Shown here one piece after another: positions 17,366 through 25,925 of a DNA stretch of 64,000 nt (the stretch's first letter is position 1; the number at the start of each line of letters is the position of its first letter). The stretch is taken from the NCBI GenBank assembly GCA_902558835.1, contig CACEFK010000001.1, positions 1 through 64,000 of the forward strand. The letters are read 5' to 3'. The position numbers and the translations under genes were made by a program. The notes under the pieces were generated by a model. It worked only from the letters and a program-made list of their open reading frames with translations, was not told the DNA's origin and ran no database searches. Source of the DNA: an uncultured Pelagibacteraceae bacterium (lineage in GTDB: Bacteria; Pseudomonadota; Alphaproteobacteria; Pelagibacterales; Pelagibacteraceae).

Positions 17366-17985
17366 AACTGAACTAAATCTTTAAACTCTTGTTTAACAAC
17401 ATCCCATTTTAAAATCATAGAATTTAAAACGATCTTTCGATCTAAGGTTTTTAATTCATCTGCAATCGGAGCCCATTTATATAAAGAGAGTGCACTAGAA
17501 TTAAAAGGTAAGTCTTGATAATAAACATCCCAATTTATTTTATCCAATCTTTCATCAAAACTTTTCCTAGCTTCATCAATAATATCTAACGGCATCTTAT
17601 TAGAAATTTCATCATCTAAAATTTTATTGAAAATTTCGTTAGCTTTATGAATATCCTGATAATTAAAATTAACTTTCAAATAGGAAAAAGTAAAAAAAGT
17701 TAAATCTTGTAATGCAACTGAATAAATATTCCATTTAGCAAGATTTACTGATGACATAAATTCGTCATTATCAAAATGAAGAACGTATCTTGTTCCCATT
17801 CTAGTTTTTAGATAATTATATAAAGTAACTTGAGTGGCCCACGCAGATTTTGTTTGAATAAATTGTTCTAATTCATCCAAATTTTTTATTTTTTTTTTGG
17901 GAATAAACGCCTTAAACATGGCGAATAAATATGTTTTAAAATCCTCAAATTTTACGTCTCTCCAAGTTAATTTATATTTTCCCAT
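17362..17985 (-). CDS. Conserved alphaproteobacterial protein of unknown function
   Basis: This is a 207-residue soluble protein. I chose the ATG at 17985, giving [11 protein letters not shown]; a TTG seven codons upstream is less likely. Notable segments are [22 protein letters not shown] and [11 protein letters not shown], which I recall from uncharacterised alphaproteobacterial proteins of similar length. No catalytic motif is evident and there is no signal peptide. It lies convergent with acs (4-base overlap) and divergent from the DUF4212/symporter pair, so it may belong to the acetate module. Confidence 0.8.
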   Translation of the reverse strand: MGKYKLTWRDVKFEDFKTYLFAMFKAFIPKKKIKNLDELEQFIQTKSAWATQVTLYNYLKTRMGTRYVLHFDNDEFMSSVNLAKWNIYSVALQDLTFFTFSYLKVNFNYQDIHKANEIFNKILDDEISNKMPLDIIDEARKSFDERLDKINWDVYYQDLPFNSSALSLYKWAPIADELKTLDRKIVLNSMILKWDVVKQEFKDLVQF

Positions 17986-18093
17986 GTTAATTTGTAAGTG
18001 CGCCAATTATATCTTAAAAAAGTAAGTAAATAAGTACCTAATATGATCAATTTTTAGGGTTTTCAAAGCTCTCATAATGGTTATGGTTTTACC

Positions 18094-18115
18094 TAGTTAT
18101 AACTAAAAAGAGAGG
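18094..18115 (+). promoter_or_regulatory. Palindrome and ribosome-binding site before the symporter operon
   Basis: TAGTTATAACTA (18094-18105) is a perfect 12-bp palindrome. It is followed by AGAGG at 18111-18115, a good ribosome-binding site five bases before the ATG at 18121. The palindrome could be an operator or simply the foot of the leader. No protein can be assigned. Confidence 0.35.
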
Positions 18116-18120
18116 TATAA

Positions 18121-18381
18121 ATGTCAAATCAACAAAAACACTGGGAAAAAACCAGGTCATTGTTATTTATAACATTGGCAATTTGGTTTGTTTTCTCAAT
18201 TGGCATCTTTCTCTTTGGAGCTGAAATGAACAAGGTCACAGGACCTTTCGGTTATCCATGGACATATTGGTTTACATGTCAGGGATCTCTTGGTGCTTTC
18301 GTAATCCTAATTTTCTGGTTTGCGAACAGACAAGAAAAAATCGATGAAGAGTTCGGCTTTAGCGAAAGAGAGGACGAATAA
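18121..18381 (+). CDS. DUF4212 sodium/substrate symporter small subunit
   Basis: This 86-residue protein has two membrane helices (about 15-32 and 47-64) and the DUF4212 pattern: H-W-E-K-T-R near the start, G-F-P-F-type loop here as T-G-P-F-G-Y-P-W-T-Y-W, Q-G-S-L and the terminal E-E-F-G-F. It accompanies the large sodium:solute symporter, whose start overlaps this stop by one base. The two together form a putative acetate/short organic acid uptake system. Confidence 0.93.
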   Translation: MSNQQKHWEKTRSLLFITLAIWFVFSIGIFLFGAEMNKVTGPFGYPWTYWFTCQGSLGAFVILIFWFANRQEKIDEEFGFSEREDE

Positions 18382-20192
18382 TGAAAGGTAATTTCATAGA
18401 TAATTTGCCTAAGGTTTATGGAATCTATACTGGAGGATTTATAGGTTTCATAATCATCATGGCAATTGCTGAACAGATGGGTATGACTGCAAAAGCGATT
18501 GGTATCGCTTTCGTTGCATTTACTGTATTCATCTATGCATTAATCGGTTGGCTATCAAGAACAGCCCAAGCAGATGCATATTACGTAGCTGGTAGGCAAG
18601 TACCAACAGTCTTCAACGGAATGGCGACTGCAGCAGACTGGATGTCTGGTGCTTCATTCGTTGCAATGGCGGGTGGTATTTACTTTAAAGGTTACGGCTA
18701 TATGGCTCTACTTGTAGGTTGGACTGGTGGTTACGTGCTTGTTGCATCTTTATTAGCACCATACTTAAGAAAATTTGGCTGTTATACAGTTCCAGATTTT
18801 ATAGGTACTAGATACGGTGGTAATTTAGCTAGATTTAGCGCAGTTGTAGTTTTAACTGTTGCTTCATTTACTTATGTGACTGCACAAATTAACGCTACGG
18901 GTACTATTGCATCTGTTGCACTTGATATCCCATTCCAATACGCAGTTTATGTTGGACTAATAAGTATTTTATTATGTTCAATGTTAGGTGGTATGAGAGG
19001 GGTGACTTGGACACAGGTTGCACAATATATTGTACTAATTATAGCTTACCTACTTCCAGTATTCTGGATCAGTAACAAAATGGGTGCGGGTTTCTTCCCT
19101 CACTTTATGTTAGCTGACGAGGTAGCTAGAATTGGTGAATTAGAACAACAGTTTGGTTTTGTTAAAAACGCAGCTGCTGATCTAAAATCAGTACCTAAAG
19201 GCTTAGCAGGAATAACTAAAGCTCACTCTGCAGTGAACGCTACACCTTGGGCATTTATTTCATTAGCACTAGCGATGATGATGGGAACAGCTTCATTACC
19301 GCACGTGATGATGAGATACTTTACTACTCCAAGTGTAAAAGCAGCTAGAAAATCAGTAGGTTGGTCATTATTCTTTATCTTCCTACTTTATTCTTCTGCT
19401 CCAATGTTAGCTACATTATCTAAGTTATCATTGATCGACCCGAATTTACCAACAGGTATTATCGGTAAGACATTTGCAGAAGTGGAAGCGATAGATTGGT
19501 ACCAAAACTGGAACCAAGCAAACCTAATGTTTATCAGCGACTTTAACGGAAATGGAACTCTTGAATTGAATGAGTTCTTCATGGGTGGTAAAGCCGTTGT
19601 ATTAGCAACACCAGAGATAGCTGGATTACCTTATGTAATTTCAGGTCTAGTTGCTGCAGGGGGTATGGCAGCTGCCATGTCAACTGCTGATGGTTTGATT
19701 CTAGCAATTGCAAACGCTATATCACATGATGTTTACTATAAGATCATTGATCCAAAAGCGGAAACTGCAAAAAGACTACTTGTTGCAAGGGTATTACTTG
19801 TAGTAATTGGTTTTGCTGGAGCGACTATTGCAGCAATGGAGATACAAGGAATCTTAGGTTCGGTTATCTGGGCTTTTGATTTTGCGATGTCTGGATTGTT
19901 CTTCCCACTTGTACTTGGTGTATGGTGGAAGAGAGCTAATAGACAAGGTGCGATTGCTGGTATGCTAGGAGGTCTAGCTGCTGGTACTTGGTACTTAGTT
20001 TGGGTGCGAACTGGTGGAAGTGGATTCCTAGGAATTACACAGTTAACATTTGGTATCTTCGGATCAGCTGTTAGTTTAGTTTTAATGGTAGTAGTTAGTT
20101 TAATGACTACAGAACCAGATAAAGCTACTCAAAAAATGGTTGATGATGTACGTGTACCGAGTGGTAAAACAATTCTTGGTAAATCACACTAA
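18381..20192 (+). CDS. Sodium:solute symporter large subunit, acetate/organic-acid type
   Basis: This 603-residue SSS-family transporter is of the long subtype paired with DUF4212. It has about 13 membrane helices, with A-D-A-Y-Y-V-A-G-R-Q-V-P, A-A-D-W-M-S-G-A-S-F and A-M-S-T-A-D-G-L motifs. A soluble insert contains D387-F-N389-G-N391-G-T-L-E-L-N-E398, which fits an EF-hand calcium loop. Codon usage looks more G/C-rich than that of neighbouring genes, suggesting high expression. The operon ends in a strong terminator. The neighbouring acs makes acetate the likeliest substrate, but lactate or pyruvate are possible. Confidence 0.93.
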   Translation: MKGNFIDNLPKVYGIYTGGFIGFIIIMAIAEQMGMTAKAIGIAFVAFTVFIYALIGWLSRTAQADAYYVAGRQVPTVFNGMATAADWMSGASFVAMAGGIYFKGYGYMALLVGWTGGYVLVASLLAPYLRKFGCYTVPDFIGTRYGGNLARFSAVVVLTVASFTYVTAQINATGTIASVALDIPFQYAVYVGLISILLCSMLGGMRGVTWTQVAQYIVLIIAYLLPVFWISNKMGAGFFPHFMLADEVARIGELEQQFGFVKNAAADLKSVPKGLAGITKAHSAVNATPWAFISLALAMMMGTASLPHVMMRYFTTPSVKAARKSVGWSLFFIFLLYSSAPMLATLSKLSLIDPNLPTGIIGKTFAEVEAIDWYQNWNQANLMFISDFNGNGTLELNEFFMGGKAVVLATPEIAGLPYVISGLVAAGGMAAAMSTADGLILAIANAISHDVYYKIIDPKAETAKRLLVARVLLVVIGFAGATIAAMEIQGILGSVIWAFDFAMSGLFFPLVLGVWWKRANRQGAIAGMLGGLAAGTWYLVWVRTGGSGFLGITQLTFGIFGSAVSLVLMVVVSLMTTEPDKATQKMVDDVRVPSGKTILGKSH

Positions 20193-20202
20193 ATAATCTT
20201 TT

Positions 20203-20229
20203 AAAGGGGCGATTAATTTCGCCCCTTTT
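20203..20229 (+). terminator. Rho-independent terminator of the symporter operon
   Basis: A 10-bp perfect stem (AAAGGGGCGA pairing with TCGCCCCTTT) with a 6-base loop lies 10 bases after the symporter stop, with a short T-run completed by the stem end. It is a strong GC-rich hairpin in very AT-rich surroundings. Confidence 0.9.
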
Positions 20230-20260
20230 ATTTCATTACATTTTCCAATATAAATTTTAA

Positions 20261-20611
20261 ATGTCAGCAAATTTTCACCCTTTAATATATTTTATTGATT
20301 ATTTGCTTGGGATCATAATGTGGACTCTTATTGGAAGAGTGGCGATGAATATATTCCAGAAAGAGGACTCCCAGTTTTTTTTTATGAAGGTATTCGTAAA
20401 ATATACTAATCCTTTAATAAAATTATTTAAACCAATAACACCCTCATTTATCATTGGGCCATTGGTGCCTTTGTATGTTGCTTGGTTCTTTTACATGATT
20501 AGATTTTATCTAATGCCTTGGATCTTAGGCTATTCGGTGATGGGAATGTTGTCATTTCCTTTGGAGAGTGAAATTTCTAGACAAATTTATCAATTTTTTA
20601 ATTCATTTTAA
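20261..20611 (+). CDS. Membrane protein, possibly YggT-like
   Basis: This 116-residue protein has two or three hydrophobic segments (about 10-30, 64-82, 84-100). The stretch Y-T-N-P-L-I-K-L-F-K-P-I-T-P resembles the YggT loop between helices, so a divergent YggT relationship is possible. It lies between the symporter terminator and rpe. Function unknown. Confidence 0.65.
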   Translation: MSANFHPLIYFIDYLLGIIMWTLIGRVAMNIFQKEDSQFFFMKVFVKYTNPLIKLFKPITPSFIIGPLVPLYVAWFFYMIRFYLMPWILGYSVMGMLSFPLESEISRQIYQFFNSF

Positions 20612-20645
20612 TTTTTAAAATTGATACTAGTTAATCTAGCAATCA

Positions 20646-21305
20646 ATGAAAAATATACAAATTTCACCATCAATTTTAGCAGCTGATTTTAGTCAATTAG
20701 GTTCAGAAATTAAAAGACTCGAAGAAGGTGGAGCTGATATGATTCATGTGGATGTCATGGATGGTCATTTTGTTCCTAATTTAACAATTGGGCCACCTGT
20801 AATTAAAGCTCTTCGAAAGCATTGTTCATTAAAATTTGATGTTCATTTAATGATATCACCAGTTCATAAATATATAGATGCTTACGCTGATGCGGGAGCA
20901 GATATAATTACTATCCATCCTGAGGCAACCGATAATTTAGAAAATTCAATTAAAAAAATAAAAGAAAAAAATAAAAAAGTTGGAGTTTCGCTTAATCCTG
21001 AAACTAAAATTGATTTAATATTAGATTTATTAGATCAAATAGATTTAGTGTTAATTATGAGTGTAAATCCTGGATTTGGTGGCCAAAAATTTATGCCAGA
21101 AATTTTAGATAAAATTAAAAATTTAAAGAAAATAAGAGAACAAAAAAAGTTAGATTTTGACATAGAAATTGATGGTGGAATAAATTTTGATAACTGTAAA
21201 AGCGCAATTGATGCTGGTGCGAATATTCTTGTTTCTGGCACTACAGTATTCAAAAGTAATGATGGAGATATAAAGAAAAATATTAATTTATTAAAATTAA
21301 AATAA
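20646..21305 (+). CDS. rpe: Ribulose-phosphate 3-epimerase
   Basis: This 219-residue TIM-barrel enzyme interconverts ribulose-5-P and xylulose-5-P. It has S-P-S-I-L-A-A-D-F, H-V-D-V-M-D-G-H-F-V-P-N, D-V-H-L-M-I, M-S-V-N-P-G-F-G-G-Q and I-D-G-G-I. The metal-binding His/Asp residues sit in those motifs. It is 4 bases before the heparinase-like gene, and the run continues to purH. Confidence 0.97.
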   Translation: MKNIQISPSILAADFSQLGSEIKRLEEGGADMIHVDVMDGHFVPNLTIGPPVIKALRKHCSLKFDVHLMISPVHKYIDAYADAGADIITIHPEATDNLENSIKKIKEKNKKVGVSLNPETKIDLILDLLDQIDLVLIMSVNPGFGGQKFMPEILDKIKNLKKIREQKKLDFDIEIDGGINFDNCKSAIDAGANILVSGTTVFKSNDGDIKKNINLLKLK

Positions 21306-21309
21306 GTTA

Positions 21310-22935
21310 ATGATAAATACGAATTCCTTAGGCATTTTAGGTCAATTTTATTTTAATGTAAGAGATAGTTTTAAATCAATTTATAAAAATTCAAATTTTT
21401 ACGAAAAAAAAATATCAAAAACTTTCGAAAATAGTTTTGAATACAAACCTAGTCCCCATTTACTTTCAGCTGTAATTAAATATCAAAATAAAAAATATAA
21501 AATTGAAGATTTTGCTATTGAGTCAATTTGGCAAAATAATTTAAATCCTAAAGATTATGAAAAATTAAATAATTTTTTTTGGTTTTTCAGCCTAGATTTA
21601 AGATCATCTAAAAAAACTACACAAAAAGTAATAAAAAATTGGATTCTTAAAAATGCTAAATATCAAAAAAAAAGCTGGGAATTTGATTTGACAGCAAAAA
21701 GAATTATTTCATGGTTATCAAACCATCAACTAACTTATGAAGATAGTGATCAAGAATATAGATCCTCCTTTGACCACATGATCCAGAAACAAACTAATCA
21801 TTTATTATATGAAATAAAAAATCCAAAAGAGGTAGAAAATAAAATGATTGGATGTGCTGCAATAATTTTGACCGGGTTAGCTTATAAAAATGAAAAACAA
21901 TATCTTATAAATGGATTAAATTTATTAAAAAATATTATTAAAAATTCAATTGACAATCAGGGTTTTCCAAAATCTAGAAATATCAGACAATTAATATTTT
22001 ATTTAAAATACTTTATAATTATTAGGGAGTGGTTTAAAGAATCGCAAAGTTTGATACCTGAATATATTGATGAAACCATTTATTATTTAGGGTCAAGTTA
22101 CGCTTTTATATGGCAAAATATTAAACAAGATATTTTTTTTAATGGCAATTATTCTTCTGAAAATACAGAATTTGATCAATACTTGAAAAGATTTGGTTAT
22201 ACTTTTAAAAATCAAATCAATGAACTTGGTGGATATGCAATACTAAAAAATAAAAAAATTATTGTTGCTGCTGATATTGGATCTAGTCCTAGCAAAATAT
22301 TTTCTAACGACTATCAGGCAGGAGCTTTATCATTTGAAATATTTTCTAATGATAAAAAATTAATTTCTAATGCTGGTTACTATTCAGATAAAAATAATAA
22401 ATTTAATAAATTATCAAGAAGCACAGCTTTACATTGCGCTTTAACCATTGAGGATTATTCTTCTTGTAATTTTATTAAGCATCAACAAAATTTGATTACT
22501 GATAAAGGAGTGAAAGTATCAAAAAAAAATGTAGTTTTTGAAAATAACTATTGGAAAATATCAGGTACACATGATGGATATTTAATTAAATTTGGAACCA
22601 TTTATGAAAGACAAATTGAGTTCTACCCAGAACAAATGAAATTTATTGGCTATGATAAGTTATTTAGAAAAAGTTTAAATAAAGAAATTAAATTTGATAT
22701 TAGATTTCATCTTGATCCAAACTCAAAAGTGATGAAAACACAAGATAACAAATCTATACTAATTGAATTAGGTGAGGAAGGATGGAAATTTAGTTGTGAT
22801 AACTTTGATATTAATATTGATAATGGTTTATATTTCGGTAATAAAAATTCATATAAAGAAAACCAAAATATTTTTATCTCAGGTATAAATAATGAAAAAG
22901 AACAGATAATAAAATGGGAAATAAGTAAATTATAA
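21310..22935 (+). CDS. Heparinase II/III-like family protein
   Basis: This 541-residue protein has an alpha-helical N-terminal half and a beta-rich C-terminal half containing H-D-G-Y-L-I-K-F-G and F-H-L-D-P-N-S-K, matching the heparinase II/III-like family seen between rpe and purH in other alphaproteobacteria. Heparinase-type lyases degrade acidic polysaccharides. These housekeeping-context homologues are uncharacterised. There is no signal peptide, so a cytoplasmic or glycan-biosynthetic role is possible. It overlaps purH by one base. Confidence 0.82.
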   Translation: MINTNSLGILGQFYFNVRDSFKSIYKNSNFYEKKISKTFENSFEYKPSPHLLSAVIKYQNKKYKIEDFAIESIWQNNLNPKDYEKLNNFFWFFSLDLRSSKKTTQKVIKNWILKNAKYQKKSWEFDLTAKRIISWLSNHQLTYEDSDQEYRSSFDHMIQKQTNHLLYEIKNPKEVENKMIGCAAIILTGLAYKNEKQYLINGLNLLKNIIKNSIDNQGFPKSRNIRQLIFYLKYFIIIREWFKESQSLIPEYIDETIYYLGSSYAFIWQNIKQDIFFNGNYSSENTEFDQYLKRFGYTFKNQINELGGYAILKNKKIIVAADIGSSPSKIFSNDYQAGALSFEIFSNDKKLISNAGYYSDKNNKFNKLSRSTALHCALTIEDYSSCNFIKHQQNLITDKGVKVSKKNVVFENNYWKISGTHDGYLIKFGTIYERQIEFYPEQMKFIGYDKLFRKSLNKEIKFDIRFHLDPNSKVMKTQDNKSILIELGEEGWKFSCDNFDINIDNGLYFGNKNSYKENQNIFISGINNEKEQIIKWEISKL

Positions 22936-24473
22936 TGAAGAAAAAAATCAAAACAGCTCTCATCTCTGTATCTGATAAAAATAACTTAAAAGCATTATTA
23001 AATATTTTAAAAAAGAACAAAATTAAAATAATTAGCTCAGGTGGAACTTATAAAGAAATTAAAAGATTAAAATTTAACTGTTTAGAAGTATCTGATTTTA
23101 CAAATTCACCTGAGATTTTGGAAGGTAGAGTAAAAACTCTTCATCCAAAAATCCATGCAGGAATTTTAAATAAAAGAAAAAAAAAATCTCACTTAAAAGA
23201 TCTTAAAGATAATAATTTTGAGAATATTGATTTAGTCATAGTTAATTTTTATCCATTTGAGAACACTCTTAAAAAAACAATTAATCATCAAAAAATTATA
23301 GAAAATATAGATGTAGGTGGTCCTACTATGGTTAGATCTGCAGCAAAAAACTATAATGATGTAGCTGTAATAACATCTTCAGATCAGTATGAGGAATTAA
23401 TTCAAGAACTAAAAAAATTCAAGGGATCTACTTCTTTAAATTTTAGGGAAAAACTATCTAGAATAGCGTTTGCTGAGACGGCTTATTATGATTCTATAAT
23501 TTCAAATTATTTTAATAAAAAAACAAATACTATTTTCCCTAGGAAAAAAATTTTTCATGGAAATCTTATAGAACAACTTAGATACGGCGAAAATCCTCAC
23601 CAACAAAGTGCAATTTATTCAAGTAATTCAAATATGAATTTAAAACAAATTCATGGAAAACAGCTTAGTTATAACAATTATAATGACATATTTAGCGCTC
23701 TAACTATTTCAAAATCTTTGCCGAAAGACAAAGGAACGGTCATAGTTAAACATGCAAACCCTTGTGGAGTTTCTGTTAAAAATAATCATTTAGAAAGCTA
23801 TAAATCTGCTCTTTCTTGTGATCCTCTCAGTGCTTTTGGTGGAATCGTTTCTTGTAATTTTAAAATTACAAGGAATTTAGCTGTTGAGTTAAATAAATTA
23901 TTTTTAGAAGTAATAATTGCTAATGGATTTGATAGTAATGCTATAAAAATTTTGAAAACCAAAAAAAACCTAAGACTGATAGATGGAACAAATTATAAAT
24001 TAGGAGAGCTCATGAAGTTTATGTCCTTCAACCAAAATATATTGGTACAATCAGAAGACTTAAATATGTTTACAAAAAAAAATTTTAAAGTTGTCTCAAA
24101 AAGAAAACCAAACTCAAAACAGCTTAAAGATCTTATTTTTGCTTTTAATGTATGTAGGTATGTCAAATCAAATGCAATCGTAATAGCATCTAATGAAACG
24201 ACTGTTGGTATTGGATCTGGCCAACCTAGTAGGTTAGACAGTTGTAAAATAGCAATAAATAAAATGAAAAAATTTAATTTAGAAACTGATAATTTAGTAG
24301 CTGCCTCAGATGCATTTTTTCCATTTGTAGATGGAATTGAAAAATTAGTACAATCGGGTATTAGAGCCGTAATTCAACCATCTGGATCAATAAAAGATAA
24401 AGAGATAATTAATTTTGCAAATGAAACTGATACTGTCCTTCTTTTCTCAAAGACAAGACACTTTAGGCATTAG
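22935..24473 (+). CDS. purH: Bifunctional AICAR transformylase/IMP cyclohydrolase
   Basis: This 512-residue enzyme catalyses the last two steps of IMP synthesis. N-terminal cyclohydrolase motifs include A-L-I-S-V-S-D-K and G-R-V-K-T-L-H-P-K-I-H-A-G. Transformylase motifs include L-R-Y-G-E-N-P-H-Q, K-H-A-N-P-C-G and the terminal S-D-A-F-F-P-F. It is full length and ends R-H-F-R-H, typical for the family. Its 3' end overlaps the convergent phhB-like gene by 11 bases. Confidence 0.97.
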   Translation: MKKKIKTALISVSDKNNLKALLNILKKNKIKIISSGGTYKEIKRLKFNCLEVSDFTNSPEILEGRVKTLHPKIHAGILNKRKKKSHLKDLKDNNFENIDLVIVNFYPFENTLKKTINHQKIIENIDVGGPTMVRSAAKNYNDVAVITSSDQYEELIQELKKFKGSTSLNFREKLSRIAFAETAYYDSIISNYFNKKTNTIFPRKKIFHGNLIEQLRYGENPHQQSAIYSSNSNMNLKQIHGKQLSYNNYNDIFSALTISKSLPKDKGTVIVKHANPCGVSVKNNHLESYKSALSCDPLSAFGGIVSCNFKITRNLAVELNKLFLEVIIANGFDSNAIKILKTKKNLRLIDGTNYKLGELMKFMSFNQNILVQSEDLNMFTKKNFKVVSKRKPNSKQLKDLIFAFNVCRYVKSNAIVIASNETTVGIGSGQPSRLDSCKIAINKMKKFNLETDNLVAASDAFFPFVDGIEKLVQSGIRAVIQPSGSIKDKEIINFANETDTVLLFSKTRHFRH

Positions 24474-24807
24474 ATATTTGATCTATTTTTGCAGCAAGAA
24501 TAAAATCACTCTCCGCTAGTCCTTTAATTGCGTGTGTAAATATTTTAATTCTCGCATAACCCCATCCATACCATAAATCTGGATGGTGACCTTCTGCTTC
24601 AGCAATTTCTCCAACTTTATTTACAAATTCTTGACTCTTTAAAAAATCATCAAATTTGAAATTTTTAATTAGGTGAAATCCATCAATCTTGTCCTCTAAA
24701 ACTTCCCAGCCATCAACTTTCTTTAAATATTTATGAATTTCATCAACACTAAAAGGAGGAATATTTCCTTCACAAGGGATACATTTTTTGCTTGCTAAGT
24801 CAGTCAT
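24463..24807 (-). CDS. 4a-hydroxytetrahydrobiopterin dehydratase (pterin-4a-carbinolamine dehydratase)
   Basis: This 114-residue protein has the dehydratase signature E-G-H-H-P-D-L-W-Y-G-W-G-Y-A-R-I-K-I-F-T-H, with the catalytic histidines, and a conserved C-terminal G-L-A-E-S-D-F. It recycles the 4a-carbinolamine of pterin cofactors. No aromatic amino acid hydroxylase is in the window. Its start overlaps the end of the upstream FkbM gene by 8 bases. Confidence 0.93.
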   Translation of the reverse strand: MTDLASKKCIPCEGNIPPFSVDEIHKYLKKVDGWEVLEDKIDGFHLIKNFKFDDFLKSQEFVNKVGEIAEAEGHHPDLWYGWGYARIKIFTHAIKGLAESDFILAAKIDQISNA

Positions 24808-25714
24808 TTGGAAAAAATAATTTATAATTATTAGAATAATTTTTTATTAAATAGAAGTTACCTATTGTTTTATATCTTTTGTTTAAATTATTTAACATTT
24901 CTAAAACTTCTTCTACATTTTTTTTTTTATAATTCATATCAAATATTGAATAATCATATTTAATTAAGAAGTTTTTTAAATAGTCAATATTGTCTAAATT
25001 CTGGAACATATATTTAGAAAATTCTATAATGATTAAAGGATGCGATTTTTTTATAACCTCTAAAGCACCTTTAATCGCGTTAATCTCATTCCCCTCTATA
25101 TCTAATTTTATAATTACATTATAGTCATCTAAAAAATACCCTTTTAATAAACTATCTATTGTAATTGAATCGACCATAATTTCTTTGCTGGTTTTAAAAT
25201 TTCTATGTGTTTGTGAACTTTCCCAGTCATTTATGCTTTCATGGAATAAAACATCTTCACCAACTACACTTGAAACCACATTGTTAAAGAAATTAATATT
25301 TTTCAAATTATTTAAATTTAAATTTTTAATGAATTCTTCTAGAGTATTTTTTGATGCTTCAACTGATAGAATTTTATTTTTTTTAGATAGTGAAGCAGTG
25401 TATAAAGAGTAAAATCCATAATTACACCCACAATCAAGAAATAATAATTTACCCTCTTTTGACAGTTTTTTTATTGTATTGAGTTCATGATAATCGCCAA
25501 ATTCACATTTTTTTAGTAAAAAATATGATGTTTTATTTTTTTTGATACTTCCATAAATTTTAAAATTGTAAATTCTAAGTATTAAATCATGTGATAAAAA
25601 ATTTCTAATAATTCTAAAAAATAAATAATAAAAAAAATTATTTTTAAATTCTCTAATATCTTTCTTTTCAAGATATATTTGAAAAATTTTAGTTAAAGTA
25701 TTAGATTTAATCAC
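24800..25714 (-). CDS. FkbM-family methyltransferase
   Basis: This 304-residue protein has SAM-binding motif L-F-L-D-C-G-C-N-Y-G-F-Y-S-L-Y in the centre and the FkbM segment I-K-L-D-I-E-G-N-E-I. I set the start at the GTG complementary to 25712-25714, because the open frame further upstream would run into the tRNA-Gly gene. The start lies only 9 bases behind the tRNA's encoded CCA, so the mRNA is likely released by tRNA 3' processing. The gene is particularly AT-rich, and its placement behind a tRNA suggests acquisition. Methyl acceptor unknown. Confidence 0.85.
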   Translation of the reverse strand: MIKSNTLTKIFQIYLEKKDIREFKNNFFYYLFFRIIRNFLSHDLILRIYNFKIYGSIKKNKTSYFLLKKCEFGDYHELNTIKKLSKEGKLLFLDCGCNYGFYSLYTASLSKKNKILSVEASKNTLEEFIKNLNLNNLKNINFFNNVVSSVVGEDVLFHESINDWESSQTHRNFKTSKEIMVDSITIDSLLKGYFLDDYNVIIKLDIEGNEINAIKGALEVIKKSHPLIIIEFSKYMFQNLDNIDYLKNFLIKYDYSIFDMNYKKKNVEEVLEMLNNLNKRYKTIGNFYLIKNYSNNYKLFFPND

Positions 25715-25723
25715 TACAATTAA

Positions 25724-25798
25724 TGGAGCGGGCAAAGGGGGTCGAACCCTCGACCTTCTCGTTGGCAACGAGACGCTCTACCACTGAGCTATGCCCGC
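25724..25798 (-). tRNA. tRNA-Gly (anticodon GCC), CCA encoded
   Basis: Read on the minus strand, the 7-bp acceptor stem GCGGGCA/TGCCCGC, D-arm GCTCAGTGGTAGAGC, anticodon stem CTCGT/ACGAG with loop TTGCCAA (anticodon GCC), and T-arm with GGGTTCGACCC are all present. A T discriminator is followed by an encoded CCA (25724-25726). It is the only tRNA I can see in the window. Confidence 0.97.
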
Positions 25799-25815
25799 TT
25801 TTATTACAAATATTT

Positions 25816-25844
25816 AAAGTAGTGCCTTTTTAAATATTAAGCAA
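25816..25844 (-). promoter_or_regulatory. Sigma70-type promoter of tRNA-Gly
   Basis: On the minus strand a TTGCTT hexamer (25839-25844) and a TACTTT hexamer (25816-25821) are separated by 17 bases, with the tRNA 5' end 17 bases downstream of the -10. Spacing and distance are what a stable-RNA promoter should have. The rest of the 25799-25925 gap is AT-rich with no other feature seen. Confidence 0.6.
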
Positions 25845-25925
25845 TAGACAAATTAATTTAAAAAAAATAAATTAATTATTACCTTTGTGACAAAGTTAAA
25901 TATTATTTAATAAATTATATATGAT

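Noticed and set aside
25715-25768. Longer N-terminus for the FkbM gene extending into tRNA-Gly
   Set aside because: The extension translates the tRNA itself (Arg/Pro-rich) and is not part of the methyltransferase fold; the GTG at 25714 is preferred.
25799-25925. A second RNA gene or riboswitch in the tRNA-Gly upstream gap
   Set aside because: Apart from the promoter-like pair the sequence is simple AT-rich without stable paired elements.
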